Source: Streptomyces sp. CB01881 (GTDB taxonomy: Bacteria; Actinomycetota; Actinomycetes; Streptomycetales; Streptomycetaceae). From it: a stretch of DNA of 64,000 nucleotides. Location: assembly GCF_002953255.1 (NCBI RefSeq), contig NZ_CP026498.1, positions 8,666,904 through 8,730,903 on the forward strand, written 5' to 3'. The notes under the pieces were generated by a model. It was not told the DNA's origin. It did not search any database and saw nothing but the letters and a program-made list of their open reading frames with translations. The position numbers and the translations under genes are program-made. Positions within the stretch are counted from its first letter, which is position 1. Each line of letters begins with the position of its first letter. Positions 37,181 to 48,818 of this stretch are shown here, piece by piece.

Positions 37181-38401
37181 GTGGCAGCACCGCAGAACTA
37201 CCTCGCAGTCATCAAGGTCGTCGGTATCGGCGGCGGTGGTGTCAACGCCATCAACCGGATGATCGAGGTCGGTCTCAAGGGCGTCGAGTTCATCGCGATC
37301 AACACCGATGCGCAGGCCCTCCTGATGAGCGACGCCGACGTCAAGCTCGATGTGGGCCGTGAACTCACCCGGGGCCTCGGCGCCGGCGCCAACCCCGAGG
37401 TCGGCCGCAAGGCCGCCGAGGACCACCGTGAGGAGATCGAGGAGGTCCTCAAGGGGGCCGACATGGTCTTCGTGACGGCCGGCGAGGGCGGTGGTACCGG
37501 CACGGGCGGCGCGCCGGTCGTCGCCAACATCGCCCGCTCGCTCGGCGCGCTGACCATCGGCGTGGTCACCCGCCCGTTCACCTTCGAGGGCCGCCGCCGG
37601 GCGAACCAGGCGGAGGACGGCATCGCCGGCCTGCGCGAAGAGGTCGACACCCTGATCGTGATCCCCAACGACCGGCTGCTGTCCATCTCGGACCGCCAGG
37701 TCAGCGTGCTGGACGCGTTCCGCTCCGCCGACCAGGTGCTGCTCTCGGGCGTCCAGGGCATCACCGACCTGATCACCACCCCGGGTCTGATCAACCTCGA
37801 CTTCGCCGACGTCAAGTCCGTGATGTCCGACGCCGGCTCGGCGCTGATGGGCATCGGTTCGGCCCGCGGGGAGGACCGCGCCAAGGCGGCCGCCGTGATG
37901 GCGATCTCCTCGCCGCTGCTGGAGGCCTCGATCGACGGCGCCCGCGGTGTCCTGCTCTCCATCTCCGGTGGCTCCGACCTCGGCCTGTTCGAGATCAACG
38001 AGTCCGCCCAGCTGGTCAGCGAGGCCGCGCACCCCGAGGCCAACATCATCTTCGGTGCGGTCATCGACGACGCGCTCGGCGACGAGGTCCGCGTCACCGT
38101 GATCGCCGCGGGCTTCGACGGCGGCCAGCCGCCGGCCATCGTCCGCGACCCGGTGGTCAAGGCCGGCCAGGCGGCCGCGACGCCGGCCCCCGCCCCCGAG
38201 CGTCCGGCGGGCCGGCCCTCGTACGGGAGCATCGGCTCGGTGGCGGCCCGCCCGGAGGGTGAGACGGCCGGCGCGCCGCGGCCGTCCGAGGCCCCGGCCA
38301 CCGCGACCGCCGCCCCGGTGCCGCCGCAGGTGCAGCCCGCGCGGCAGCCGTTCGTGGAGAGCCCCGCCGAGGAGCTCGACGTCCCGGACTTCCTTAAGTG
38401 A
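37181..38401 (+). CDS. ftsZ: Cell division GTPase FtsZ
   Basis: Tubulin-like GTPase that forms the division ring and sporulation-septum ladders. The 406-residue protein has the GTP signature VTAGEGGGTGTGGAPVVANIA, an N-terminal VGIGGGGVNAINRMIE, and the T7 synergy loop LINLDFADVKSVM. A disordered Pro/Ala linker leads to the C-terminal ELDVPDFLK peptide that binds SepF and other partners. The GTG start follows GAGAGG. The stop overlaps the next gene (GTGA), so pgeF is coupled to it. Confidence 0.97.
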   Translation: MAAPQNYLAVIKVVGIGGGGVNAINRMIEVGLKGVEFIAINTDAQALLMSDADVKLDVGRELTRGLGAGANPEVGRKAAEDHREEIEEVLKGADMVFVTAGEGGGTGTGGAPVVANIARSLGALTIGVVTRPFTFEGRRRANQAEDGIAGLREEVDTLIVIPNDRLLSISDRQVSVLDAFRSADQVLLSGVQGITDLITTPGLINLDFADVKSVMSDAGSALMGIGSARGEDRAKAAAVMAISSPLLEASIDGARGVLLSISGGSDLGLFEINESAQLVSEAAHPEANIIFGAVIDDALGDEVRVTVIAAGFDGGQPPAIVRDPVVKAGQAAATPAPAPERPAGRPSYGSIGSVAARPEGETAGAPRPSEAPATATAAPVPPQVQPARQPFVESPAEELDVPDFLK

Positions 38402-39132
38402 TCGATCGCACGTCCCGCAACGGTGCTCACTTCGCCTTCACCACCCGGTGGGGCGGGGTGAGCACTTCGCCGTACGGGGAGCTGAACCTCGGCGGTGCGG
38501 TGGGGGACGACCCGGCCGCCGTCCGGGAGAACCGGGCGATCACGGCCCGCTGGCTGGGCCTCGACCCGGCGGACGTGGTCTGGATGAACCAGGTCCACGG
38601 TGCGGAGGTCGCCGTGGTGACGGAGCGCCAGCCGGCCGGGGAGGCCCCGGCCGTGGACGCGGTGGTCACCGACCGGCCGCTGGCGCTGGCGGTGCTGACC
38701 GCCGACTGCACCCCGGTCCTGCTGGCCGACCCGGTGGCGGGCGTGGCGGGGGCGGCCCACGCGGGCCGGCCCGGGCTCGCCGCGGGCGTGGTGCCGGCGG
38801 TGATCGCGGCCATGGTCGGACTGGGCGCCGAGCCGGGGCGGATCACCGCCGCGATCGGGCCCGCGGTCTGCGGCCGCTGCTACGAGGTGCCGGCCGCACT
38901 GCGCGCCGAGGTCGCCGGGCTGGTGCCGGCCGCGTACGCCGAGACGTCCTGGGGCACGCCGGCCCTGGACCTGCCGGAGGGAGTGGCGGCCCAGCTGGCC
39001 GCTGCGGGAGTCACCGAGTTGGTGCGATCATCGGTCTGCACCCTCGAATCTTCCGATCACTACTCCTACCGCCGCGAGCAGCGCACGGGCCGGCTCGCGA
39101 GCTACGTCTGGTTGGGCTCTGACATCTCATGA
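38398..39132 (+). CDS. pgeF: Peptidoglycan editing factor PgeF (YlmD/YfiH family)
   Basis: 244-residue multicopper-oxidoreductase-fold protein. In E. coli PgeF removes mis-incorporated L-Ser from UDP-MurNAc peptides. Signatures are WMNQVHGAEV, the LTADCTPVLLADP metal-site Cys, AAHAGRPGLAAG and AIGPAVCGRCYEVP. The motif SSDHYSYRREQRTGR is the usual C-terminal block. It starts inside the ftsZ stop and overlaps yggS by 4 bases. This is the ylmD position of Gram-positive dcw clusters. Confidence 0.9.
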   Translation: MIDRTSRNGAHFAFTTRWGGVSTSPYGELNLGGAVGDDPAAVRENRAITARWLGLDPADVVWMNQVHGAEVAVVTERQPAGEAPAVDAVVTDRPLALAVLTADCTPVLLADPVAGVAGAAHAGRPGLAAGVVPAVIAAMVGLGAEPGRITAAIGPAVCGRCYEVPAALRAEVAGLVPAAYAETSWGTPALDLPEGVAAQLAAAGVTELVRSSVCTLESSDHYSYRREQRTGRLASYVWLGSDIS

Positions 39133-39917
39133 CGAACGACATCTACGGACCGTTCCCGGGCAGCCCCGAGTTCCTCGACGCCCTGACGGAGGGCCAGCGG
39201 GCCAGGTACGAGCAGCTCGGCACCAACCTCGACGTCGTCGAGCGGCGGATCTCCGACGCCTGTGCGGCGGCCGGGCGGGCGCGTGACGAGGTGAAGCTGG
39301 TCGTCGTCACCAAGACGTACCCGGCCGAGGACACCGCGCTGCTGGCCGCGCTGGGCGTCACCGACGTCGCGGAGAACCGCGACCAGGACGCCGCCCCCAA
39401 GGCGGAGCAGTGCGGAAACCTTCCGCTGGTCTGGCACTTCGTCGGCCAGCTGCAGACCAACAAGGTCCGCTCGGTGGTCCGGTACGCGAACCACGTGCAC
39501 TCGGTCGACCGGCTGCGGCTGGTCGGGTCGCTCTCCGCGGCGGTGGGGGCGTCCGGGCGGCCGGAGCTGGGCTGCCTGGTGCAGGTCGCGCTGGAGAAGG
39601 AGCACGGCGAGGGGGAGGGCCGGGCCGGGGTCGGTCCGGCGGAGGTCGAGGCGCTGGCCGAGGCGATCGCCGACGCGCCCGGGCTGCGGCTGGACGGTGT
39701 GATGACCGTCGCCCCGCTCGCCGGACCGCTCGCCGCAGACCCGGCCCGGGCGTTCGGGCGGCTGGCGGAAATCGCAACCGCCGTACGGGCGGCCCATCCT
39801 GCTGCCACCATGGTCTCCGCAGGAATGAGCGGCGACCTGGAGCAGGCCGTTGCCGCCGGGGCGACACATGTGCGCGTCGGAACGGCGGTACTCGGAGTGC
39901 GGTCACCCCTCGGGTAA
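39129..39917 (+). CDS. YggS/YlmE-family PLP-binding protein
   Basis: 262-residue PLP homeostasis protein of the YggS (YlmE) family, shaped as an alanine-racemase-like barrel without racemase activity. The PLP lysine is in LVVVTKTYPAEDT. Other motifs are VAENRDQDAAPK, WHFVGQLQTNKVR and the phosphate loop SAGMSGDLEQAVAAGATHVRVGTAV (in part). It overlaps pgeF (ATGA) and is followed by a 227-base spacer before sepF. Confidence 0.92.
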   Translation: MTNDIYGPFPGSPEFLDALTEGQRARYEQLGTNLDVVERRISDACAAAGRARDEVKLVVVTKTYPAEDTALLAALGVTDVAENRDQDAAPKAEQCGNLPLVWHFVGQLQTNKVRSVVRYANHVHSVDRLRLVGSLSAAVGASGRPELGCLVQVALEKEHGEGEGRAGVGPAEVEALAEAIADAPGLRLDGVMTVAPLAGPLAADPARAFGRLAEIATAVRAAHPAATMVSAGMSGDLEQAVAAGATHVRVGTAVLGVRSPLG

Positions 39918-40144
39918 CGTCACCGGGTAGTAGATCAGACTGCAGGACAAAATAGGACAGAAACTAGCAGCTTTCCAGAGCGCTAGCCAACCGTGGATCG
40001 CAGCTCCGCGGCCCCCACCCACGACTTCTGACCGGCCGTCGGTCTGACGGGCGGTCGTGGGCGGACCGCGGAATCCGCAGGCGGGGCCGTACGGCCTGGC
40101 CGCCGGTGAGGAGCGGGTCCACCACAAGCGGAGGAGACAGGAGC

Positions 40145-40747
40145 ATGGCCGGCGCAATGCGCAAGATGGCGGTCTACCTCGGCCTCGTGGAGGACGAGAC
40201 GTACGACGGTCAGGGGTACGACCCCGACGACGACTACGACGCGGACCCCGAGCCGATCCGCGCCGGGCGGACGGAGGACATTCCCCGGCCCGCCGCTCCG
40301 GTGCCCGCCCCGGTCTCCTCGATCACGCCGCAGCCCGTACCGGCCGCGGTCCCGATCCGGCAGGAGACTCCGAGGATGGCCCCAGTGTCGTCCATCACAC
40401 CCGAACGCCGCCACAACCTGGAGAAGAGCGCCCCGGTGATCATGCCCAAGGTAGTGAACGAACGAGAGCCCTACCGCATCACCACGCTGCACCCCCGGAC
40501 CTACAACGAGGCCCGTACCATCGGGGAACAGTTCCGTGGCGGGACGCCGGTGATCATGAATCTGACCGAGATGGACGACACCGACGCGAAGCGCCTCGTA
40601 GACTTCGCCGCTGGACTCGTCTTCGGTCTGCACGGCAGTATCGAGCGCGTGACACAGAAGGTGTTCCTGCTGTCGCCTGCTAACGTCGATGTCACGGCGG
40701 AGGACAAGGCTCGGATCGCCGAGGGTGGGTTCTTCAACCAGAGCTGA
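40145..40747 (+). CDS. sepF: Cell division protein SepF
   Basis: 200-residue FtsZ membrane anchor. The N-terminal amphipathic helix (AGAMRKMAVYLGLVED) binds membrane, a disordered acidic/Pro linker follows, and the C-terminal domain (PYRITTLHPRTYNEARTIGEQF; PVIMNLTEMDDTDAKRLVDF; GSIERVTQKVFLLSP) is the SepF ring fold. ATG 40145 is fixed by AGGAG 6 bases upstream and by the membrane-helix sequence. The spacer from 39918 probably has its own promoter: an AT-rich patch (GGACAAAATAGGACAG) lies near 39945. Confidence 0.94.
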   Translation: MAGAMRKMAVYLGLVEDETYDGQGYDPDDDYDADPEPIRAGRTEDIPRPAAPVPAPVSSITPQPVPAAVPIRQETPRMAPVSSITPERRHNLEKSAPVIMPKVVNEREPYRITTLHPRTYNEARTIGEQFRGGTPVIMNLTEMDDTDAKRLVDFAAGLVFGLHGSIERVTQKVFLLSPANVDVTAEDKARIAEGGFFNQS

Positions 40748-40842
40748 CCCGGCCACGACTTTACGTGTGGATCTGATCGACAGTGAGTTAACGACAGGCA
40801 GCAGGGCCCAAGGGCCGGGATCACAGGGGAGAGGGAAGCGCG

Positions 40843-41124
40843 ATGGGGATCGTGTGGGCGGTGCTCTACTATGCGCTGACCGTCTTCCTGGTGTTCCTGC
40901 TTGTGCGGCTGGTGATGGACTGGGTGTTCCAGTTCGCGCGTTCGTGGCGGCCCGGCAAGGCCATGGTCCTGGTCCTGGAGGCCACGTACACTGTCACGGA
41001 TCCGCCGCTCAAGCTTCTTCGGCGGTTCATCCCGCCGTTGCGTCTCGGGGGCGTGGCGCTCGACCTGTCCTTCTTCGTACTGATGATCATTGTGTATGTC
41101 CTGATCTCGCTTGTGCGGCCCTAG
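40843..41124 (+). CDS. YggT/YlmG-family membrane protein
   Basis: 93-residue protein with two membrane helices (about 5-25 and 71-91) and the conserved loop DWVFQFARSWRPGK...TDPPLKLLRRFIPPLRLGGVALDLSF (abridged), the YggT signature. It sits at the ylmG position between sepF and divIVA. In Gram-positives it affects division-site or nucleoid organisation, but its biochemistry is unknown. GGGGAGAGG lies about 9 bases before the ATG. Confidence 0.92.
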   Translation: MGIVWAVLYYALTVFLVFLLVRLVMDWVFQFARSWRPGKAMVLVLEATYTVTDPPLKLLRRFIPPLRLGGVALDLSFFVLMIIVYVLISLVRP

Positions 41125-41183
41125 TCGTAGGTGAGCGATGCGACAGGATGCCGGTGTGCCGACGATCACGTTGAGGTGAAGAG

Positions 41184-42521
41184 ATGCCATTGACCCCCGA
41201 GGACGTTCGGAACAAGCAGTTCACGACCGTCCGCCTGCGCGAAGGCTATGACGAGGACGAGGTCGATGCCTTCCTCGACGAGGTCGAGGCGGAGCTGACC
41301 CGCCTTCTCCGCGAGAACGAGGACCTGCGCGCCAAGCTGGCCGCCGCGACCCGTGCCGCCGCGCAGAACCAGGCCAACATGCGCAAGGAGCCGCCGCAGG
41401 ACTCGCGTCCCGGCGCCCCCGTGCCGGCCGCCATATCCGGCCCGCCGGTCCCCGGGCAGCAGCAGGGCCCCGGCCCGCAGCAGATGGGCGGCCCCGGCGG
41501 CCCGCAGCAGATGGGCGGCCCGCAGCAGCAGATGGGCAACCAGCCCCTCGGCCTGCCGTCCGGCGCCCCGCAGCTCCCGGCCGGCCCCGGTGGTCCGCAG
41601 CAGATGGGCGGCCCGCAGCAGCAGATGAACCAGACCATGGGCGGCCAGCAGCAGCTGGTCCAGCCGATGGGCGGCCAGATGCTCCAGCCCATGGGCGGCC
41701 CCGGTGGTCCGCAGCAGATGGGCAACCCGATGGGCCAGGGCATGGGCCAGCAGCAGATGCAGCAGATGGGCGGCCCCATGGGCGGCCCGCAGCAGCAGAT
41801 GGGCGGCCCGCTCGGCGGCCCGATGCAGCAGCAGCAGGGGCCCGGTGGCGACAGCGCCGCCCGCGTCCTGGCGCTCGCCCAGCAGACCGCCGACCAGGCG
41901 ATCTCCGAGGCCCGTTCCGAGGCCAACAAGATCGTCGGCGAGGCGCGCAGCCGGGCCGAGGGCCTGGAGCGGGACGCCCGGGCCAAGGCCGACGCCCTGG
42001 AGCGGGACGCGCAGGAGAAGCACCGCGTCGCGATGGGCTCGCTGGAGTCCGCGCGCGCCACGCTGGAGCGCAAGGTCGAGGACCTGCGGGCGTTCGAGCG
42101 TGAGTACCGCACGCGTCTGAAGTCGTACCTGGAGACCCAGCTGCGCCAGCTGGAGTCGCAGGCGGACGACTCGCTCGCCCCGCCGCGCATCCCGGCCACC
42201 GCGTCGCTGCCGCCGGCCGCGTCGTCGATGGCTCCGGCCGGTGCGTCCGCGATGGGCAGCGGTGCGCCGAGCTTCGGCGGCAACCAGCCGTCCTTCGGTG
42301 GCAACCAGCCGTCGTTCGGCGGGCAGAGCTCCTTCGGCGGCAACTCCGGTGCGCCGAGCTTCGGCGGGCAGGCGTCGGGCGGCAACTCCGGTGCCCCGCA
42401 GATGCAGCCGGCCGGGATGACGCAGCCGATGGCCGCCGTCCGTCCGCAGCCTCCGCAGCCGATGCAGCAGGCGCCGGCGCCGATGCGCGGGTTCCTGATC
42501 GACGAGGACGGCGACAACTGA
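41184..42521 (+). CDS. divIVA: Polar growth protein DivIVA (Wag31)
   Basis: 445-residue coiled-coil scaffold that marks hyphal tips and drives apical wall growth. The N-terminal membrane-targeting domain is MPLTPEDVRNKQFTTVRLRE, with a first coiled coil to about residue 58. Then comes a very long Gln/Gly/Pro/Met linker (about 70-220, repeated QQMGGP-type units), a second coiled coil (about 225-325, AQQTADQAISEARSEANKI), and a Gly/Ser/Phe tail with FGGNQPS repeats ending in DEDGDN. The linker is longer than in mycobacterial Wag31. It is followed by a strong bidirectional hairpin. Confidence 0.95.
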   Translation: MPLTPEDVRNKQFTTVRLREGYDEDEVDAFLDEVEAELTRLLRENEDLRAKLAAATRAAAQNQANMRKEPPQDSRPGAPVPAAISGPPVPGQQQGPGPQQMGGPGGPQQMGGPQQQMGNQPLGLPSGAPQLPAGPGGPQQMGGPQQQMNQTMGGQQQLVQPMGGQMLQPMGGPGGPQQMGNPMGQGMGQQQMQQMGGPMGGPQQQMGGPLGGPMQQQQGPGGDSAARVLALAQQTADQAISEARSEANKIVGEARSRAEGLERDARAKADALERDAQEKHRVAMGSLESARATLERKVEDLRAFEREYRTRLKSYLETQLRQLESQADDSLAPPRIPATASLPPAASSMAPAGASAMGSGAPSFGGNQPSFGGNQPSFGGQSSFGGNSGAPSFGGQASGGNSGAPQMQPAGMTQPMAAVRPQPPQPMQQAPAPMRGFLIDEDGDN

Positions 42522-42539
42522 GGTTGTAGCCGGGCATTT

Positions 42540-42586
42540 CGAGGGCGCCCCCTCTGTGACCTCCGGGTCACGGTGGGGGCGCCCTC
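42540..42586 (+). terminator. Bidirectional terminator after divIVA
   Basis: CGAGGGCGCCCCC...GTGACC and GGTCAC...GGGGGCGCCCTCG pair around TCCG, forming a long stem with a small internal mismatch, 18 bases past the divIVA stop. Confidence 0.8.
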
Positions 42587-42609
42587 GTTCGTGCGTGCGG
42601 CGCAACGGC

Positions 42610-42647
42610 GAAGCCGCCGCCACCCCGGGCGGGGTGGCGGCGGCTTC
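42610..42647 (-). terminator. Terminator hairpin after ileS
   Basis: GAAGCCGCCGCCACCCC (42610-42626) and its exact complement (42631-42647) form a 17-bp stem with a GGGC loop, 10 bases beyond the ileS stop. Confidence 0.8.
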
Positions 42648-42657
42648 GGTCGTCCGG

Positions 42658-45786
<3,129 letters not shown>

Positions 45787-45798
45787 CGCGGGCGTCTA

Positions 45799-46010
45799 CC
45801 TCCGGCGGATGCGTGGACTGGATCCGACGGAGGGACGAGACGGCGAGCCGCCCCGCGGTACCACCCTCCTTGGCCGCGATGCTGCCTGCGGCCCTCTTGT
45901 TTGGGCTTGCTGCCGGGTCTAGTGGGCCGCTGCGTGCTGCCTGGGCCGTTCTTCCGGCGGCTCCGGGGTGATCTTCCCGCCGTGCACGCCCCCGGGCTCA
46001 CACCGTCCCC
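45799..46010 (-). promoter_or_regulatory. Translational T-box riboswitch of ileS
   Basis: On the minus strand the leader contains AGGGTGGTACCGCGG (45853-45867 region), the T-box; its TGGT matches a tRNA ending A-CCA, as in tRNA-Ile. An ATC (45970-45972) in GGGAAGATCACCCC is a candidate Ile specifier. Downstream, CCTCCGTCGG (45824-45833) can pair with CCGCCGGAGG (45799-45808) and hide the ribosome site of ileS. Uncharged tRNA-Ile should free it. This is the actinobacterial design: translation, not termination, is switched. Confidence 0.85.
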
Positions 46011-46065
46011 GGGTCGCTGGTGGCTGCGTACGTCGGTACTCGTCCCATCTGCGCCTTGCAGACCC

Positions 46066-46071
46066 AGTGTA
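46066..46071 (-). promoter_or_regulatory. Candidate -10 of the ileS leader
   Basis: TACACT on the minus strand, about 55 bases upstream of the T-box body. The -35 is unclear. It would give a leader of about 270 bases. Confidence 0.4.
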
Positions 46072-46405
46072 TCGGCCGCCGCAAGTCGGTTCTTCCCGTC
46101 GCGGGGCCCGCGTTCCGCCGGTGCCCCGCCCCTGGCCCGCCCGTGCCCCGTCGGCGTGCCGACCGTCCTGCGACCGGCACCGGAGCGGCTCGTCCGGGGT
46201 GGTCGGCGAGGTGGTTAGGAGGGGGTGATCTGGGCACAACTCTGGTCAGCGCGCGGGGCGGGGCGGCTGTGGCGGCTGCCTGGGTGGGATCATGGTGAGG
46301 CGTCGGTATGTCATGTTGTGACCGGTTTTGATGGGGATTATCGTTCCGGCACTGGAGGCCGCCGGGAACCGGCGGCTCAATTCGTTCGTAAATGGGGTCG
46401 AAGCC

Positions 46406-46996
46406 ATGGCTGAGAAGGCAACCGGCGCGGGTACCGCCACCAAGCGGGCACGCAAGGCCGTGGCAGGCGAACCAGGGGAGGGGACCGTGACCACTACCGC
46501 ACGGCACAAGACCAGCAACGACACCACGCTCGTGGCCCCCGGCCGCACCCGCACCCCGGCCGCCACCGCGGCCCGCGGCGGCGGCGCGGAATCGGTGGAC
46601 CCGGCCGAGCTCCCGGTCCGCCCGGGAGAGGACCCGTGGACCTCCGAGGAGGTCCACGAGCTGCACGCCGAGCTGATCAGCGAACTGGAGCGGCTGCAGA
46701 ACGAGATCGACGCCGCCGAGGCCGCCATCACCGGTCTGATGCGTGACTCCAACGACGGAGCCGGCGACGACCAGGTGGACGCCGGTACGAAGAACATCTC
46801 GCGGGAGAGCGAGCTGGCCCTCGCCAACAACGCCCGGGACAGCCTCGCCCAGACCGAGCACGCCCTGGTCAGGCTGGAGGGCGTCGGCTTCGGCATCTGC
46901 GAGTCCTGCGGCCAGGCGGTCGGCAAGGCCCGCCTCCAGGCCTTCCCCCGCGCGACGCTCTGCGTCCAGTGCAAGGCCAAGCAGGAACGCCGCTGA
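46406..46996 (+). CDS. TraR/DksA-type zinc-finger protein
   Basis: 196 residues. A Lys/Arg/Ala/Thr-rich N-terminus (about 1-60) precedes an acidic helical hairpin (WTSEEVHELHAELISELERL; EAAITGLMRDSND) and a C-terminal four-cysteine zinc finger (CESCGQ ... CVQCK). This matches the DksA/TraR group that enters the RNA polymerase secondary channel. The coiled-coil tip carries the acidic DSNDGAGDDQVD stretch. ATG 46406 is preferred: the in-frame extension from 46328 has A/T-rich third bases and is probably leader. It is followed by lspA in the same direction. Confidence 0.85.
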   Translation: MAEKATGAGTATKRARKAVAGEPGEGTVTTTARHKTSNDTTLVAPGRTRTPAATAARGGGAESVDPAELPVRPGEDPWTSEEVHELHAELISELERLQNEIDAAEAAITGLMRDSNDGAGDDQVDAGTKNISRESELALANNARDSLAQTEHALVRLEGVGFGICESCGQAVGKARLQAFPRATLCVQCKAKQERR

Positions 46997-47192
46997 CCGG
47001 GACGACGCGGGGGGTCGGGCTTGCCGTACGCTCGACCCCGTAACGTCGCCCGACCGGCCCGTCCCGGCGACCAGCGGCCCACTCTCCCCCCGCCTTCGAC
47101 CGGGGGGACCCCCATCGGCAGCGGAGCGGATCATCAGTACGCAAGGTTCCCCCCAGACGCGGGACGAAGCCGTCCCCACCCCCGCCGGAGTC

Positions 47193-47780
47193 GTGGAGGA
47201 GGCCGTGGCCGAGCCCGGTGAGGTGACCGCCACCCCGGCGGAGCAGGAGACGCCCAGGGGCCGGCGCCGGATCGGCGTCCTGATGACCGTCGCGCTCGTC
47301 GCCTTCCTGATCGACCTGGGCACCAAGCTGCTGGTCGTCGCCAGGCTGGAGAACCACGCGGCGATCAAGGTGGTCGGCGACGTGGTGACCTTCCAGGTGA
47401 TCCGCAACTCCGGGGCCGCCTTCGGCATGGGGCAGGCGCTGACCATCGTCTTCACGGTGATCGCCGCGTCCGTCATCGTGGTGATCTGGCGGATCGCCCG
47501 CCGGCTGTACAGCCTCCCGTGGGCGATCGCGCTCGGGCTGCTGCTCGGCGGCGCCCTGGGCAACCTCACCGACCGGCTGTTCCGCGCGCCGAGCGCCTTC
47601 CGCGGTCACGTGGTGGACTTCATCTCCGTCCAGCACTTCGCGGTCTTCAACCTCGCCGACTCGGCGATCGTCTGCGGCGGCATCCTCGTCGTCCTGCTCT
47701 CCTTCCGTGGTAGCAACCCGGACGGCACCGTCCACCAGCAGGCGGAGAAGGGCGGGAAGGCCGGCGGCCAGGGCGAGTAG
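47193..47780 (+). CDS. lspA: Lipoprotein signal peptidase LspA
   Basis: Cleaves the signal peptide of diacylglyceryl-prolipoproteins. There are four membrane helices, with catalytic aspartates expected in VVDFISVQHFAVFNLADSAI, plus RNSGAAFGMG and GNLTDRLFR, all family hallmarks. The start is uncertain. GTG 47193 and GTG 47205 are the only standard in-frame starts near the domain and neither has a well-spaced ribosome site. The frame stays open upstream and reads AAERIIST near 47120, which resembles the N-terminus I recall for related LspA proteins. The length from 47193 is 195 residues. Confidence 0.88.
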   Translation: MEEAVAEPGEVTATPAEQETPRGRRRIGVLMTVALVAFLIDLGTKLLVVARLENHAAIKVVGDVVTFQVIRNSGAAFGMGQALTIVFTVIAASVIVVIWRIARRLYSLPWAIALGLLLGGALGNLTDRLFRAPSAFRGHVVDFISVQHFAVFNLADSAIVCGGILVVLLSFRGSNPDGTVHQQAEKGGKAGGQGE

Positions 47781-47808
47781 GCCCGGCCGGGGGGAGCGCG
47801 GGCCGGGC
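47781..47808 (+). terminator. Possible terminator hairpin after lspA
   Basis: GCCCGGCC (47781-47788) and GGCCGGGC (47801-47808) flank a 12-base loop, starting directly after the stop. It is weak, because the stem is short. Confidence 0.4.
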
Positions 47809-47839
47809 GGCAGGGGCGAGGGGCGGCGTCCGCGTCCGG

Positions 47840-47845
47840 CATACT
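47840..47845 (+). promoter_or_regulatory. Leaderless-type -10 for the pseudouridine synthase
   Basis: CATACT ends 7 bases before GTG 47853, with no ribosome site between. Confidence 0.4.
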
Positions 47846-47852
47846 CGTACGG

Positions 47853-48791
47853 GTGAGTACCGCAGCGCAGATCCGCAGCCTCCCCGTTCCCGACGGCCTG
47901 GAGGGCGAGCGCCTCGACGCCGCCCTCGCCCGGATGTTCGGCTTCTCCCGGACGAAGGCCGCCGAACTGGCCGCCGACGGCAAGGTGGCGCTCGACGGCG
48001 CCGTGGCCGGCAAGTCGGACCGGGTGACCGCCGGCTCCTGGCTGGAGGTCGAGATCCCCGCCCCCGCCGCGCCCGTGCAGATCGTCGCCGAGCACGTCGA
48101 GGGCATGCGCATCGTCCACGACGACGAGGACATCGTGCTCGTCGACAAGCCGGTCGGCGTCGCCGCGCACCCCAGCCCCGGCTGGACCGGCCCCACCGTG
48201 ATCGGCGGCCTGGCCGCGGCCGGCTACCGCATCTCCACCTCGGGCGCCGCCGAGCGCCAGGGCATCGTGCACCGGCTCGACGTCGGCACCTCCGGCCTGA
48301 TGGTGGTGGCGAAGTCGGAGCGCGCGTACACCGACCTCAAGCGGCAGTTCCACGACCGGGTGACCGAGAAGAAGTACCACACCCTCGTGCAGGGCCACCC
48401 GGACCCGATGAGCGGCACCGTCGACGCGCCGATCGGGCGCCACCCCAGCTCGGACTGGAAGTGGGCGGTCACCCGCGACGGCAAGGCGTCCGTCACCCAC
48501 TACGACCTGATCGAGGCCTACCGGGCCGCCTCGCTGCTGGACATCAAGCTGGAGACCGGCCGCACCCACCAGATCCGGGTCCACATGTCCGCGCTGCGCC
48601 ACCCCTGCGTGGGCGACCTCACCTACGGCGCCGACCCGACGCTGGCCAAGCGGCTCGGCCTGACCCGGCAGTGGCTGCACGCGGTCTCGCTGGGCTTCGA
48701 GCACCCGTCGGACGGCGAGTGGGTGCAGTTCGCCAGCGAGTACCCGGCGGACCTGCGCAAGGCGCTCGACATCATCGCTTCCGAGAGCTGA
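47853..48791 (+). CDS. RluA/RluD-family 23S rRNA pseudouridine synthase
   Basis: 312-residue enzyme with an N-terminal S4 RNA-binding domain (LDAALARMFGFSRTKAAELAADG) and a pseudouridine synthase domain. The catalytic aspartate is in IVHRLDVGTSGLMVVAKSE. GRTHQIRVHMSALRHPCVGD is the second family block. By position next to lspA and by S4 content it is RluD-like, but the exact uridines cannot be told from sequence. It is probably leaderless from GTG 47853. Confidence 0.92.
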   Translation: MSTAAQIRSLPVPDGLEGERLDAALARMFGFSRTKAAELAADGKVALDGAVAGKSDRVTAGSWLEVEIPAPAAPVQIVAEHVEGMRIVHDDEDIVLVDKPVGVAAHPSPGWTGPTVIGGLAAAGYRISTSGAAERQGIVHRLDVGTSGLMVVAKSERAYTDLKRQFHDRVTEKKYHTLVQGHPDPMSGTVDAPIGRHPSSDWKWAVTRDGKASVTHYDLIEAYRAASLLDIKLETGRTHQIRVHMSALRHPCVGDLTYGADPTLAKRLGLTRQWLHAVSLGFEHPSDGEWVQFASEYPADLRKALDIIASES

Positions 48792-48818
48792 GAGAACCGG
48801 GGACGGGGGAGGACTGGG

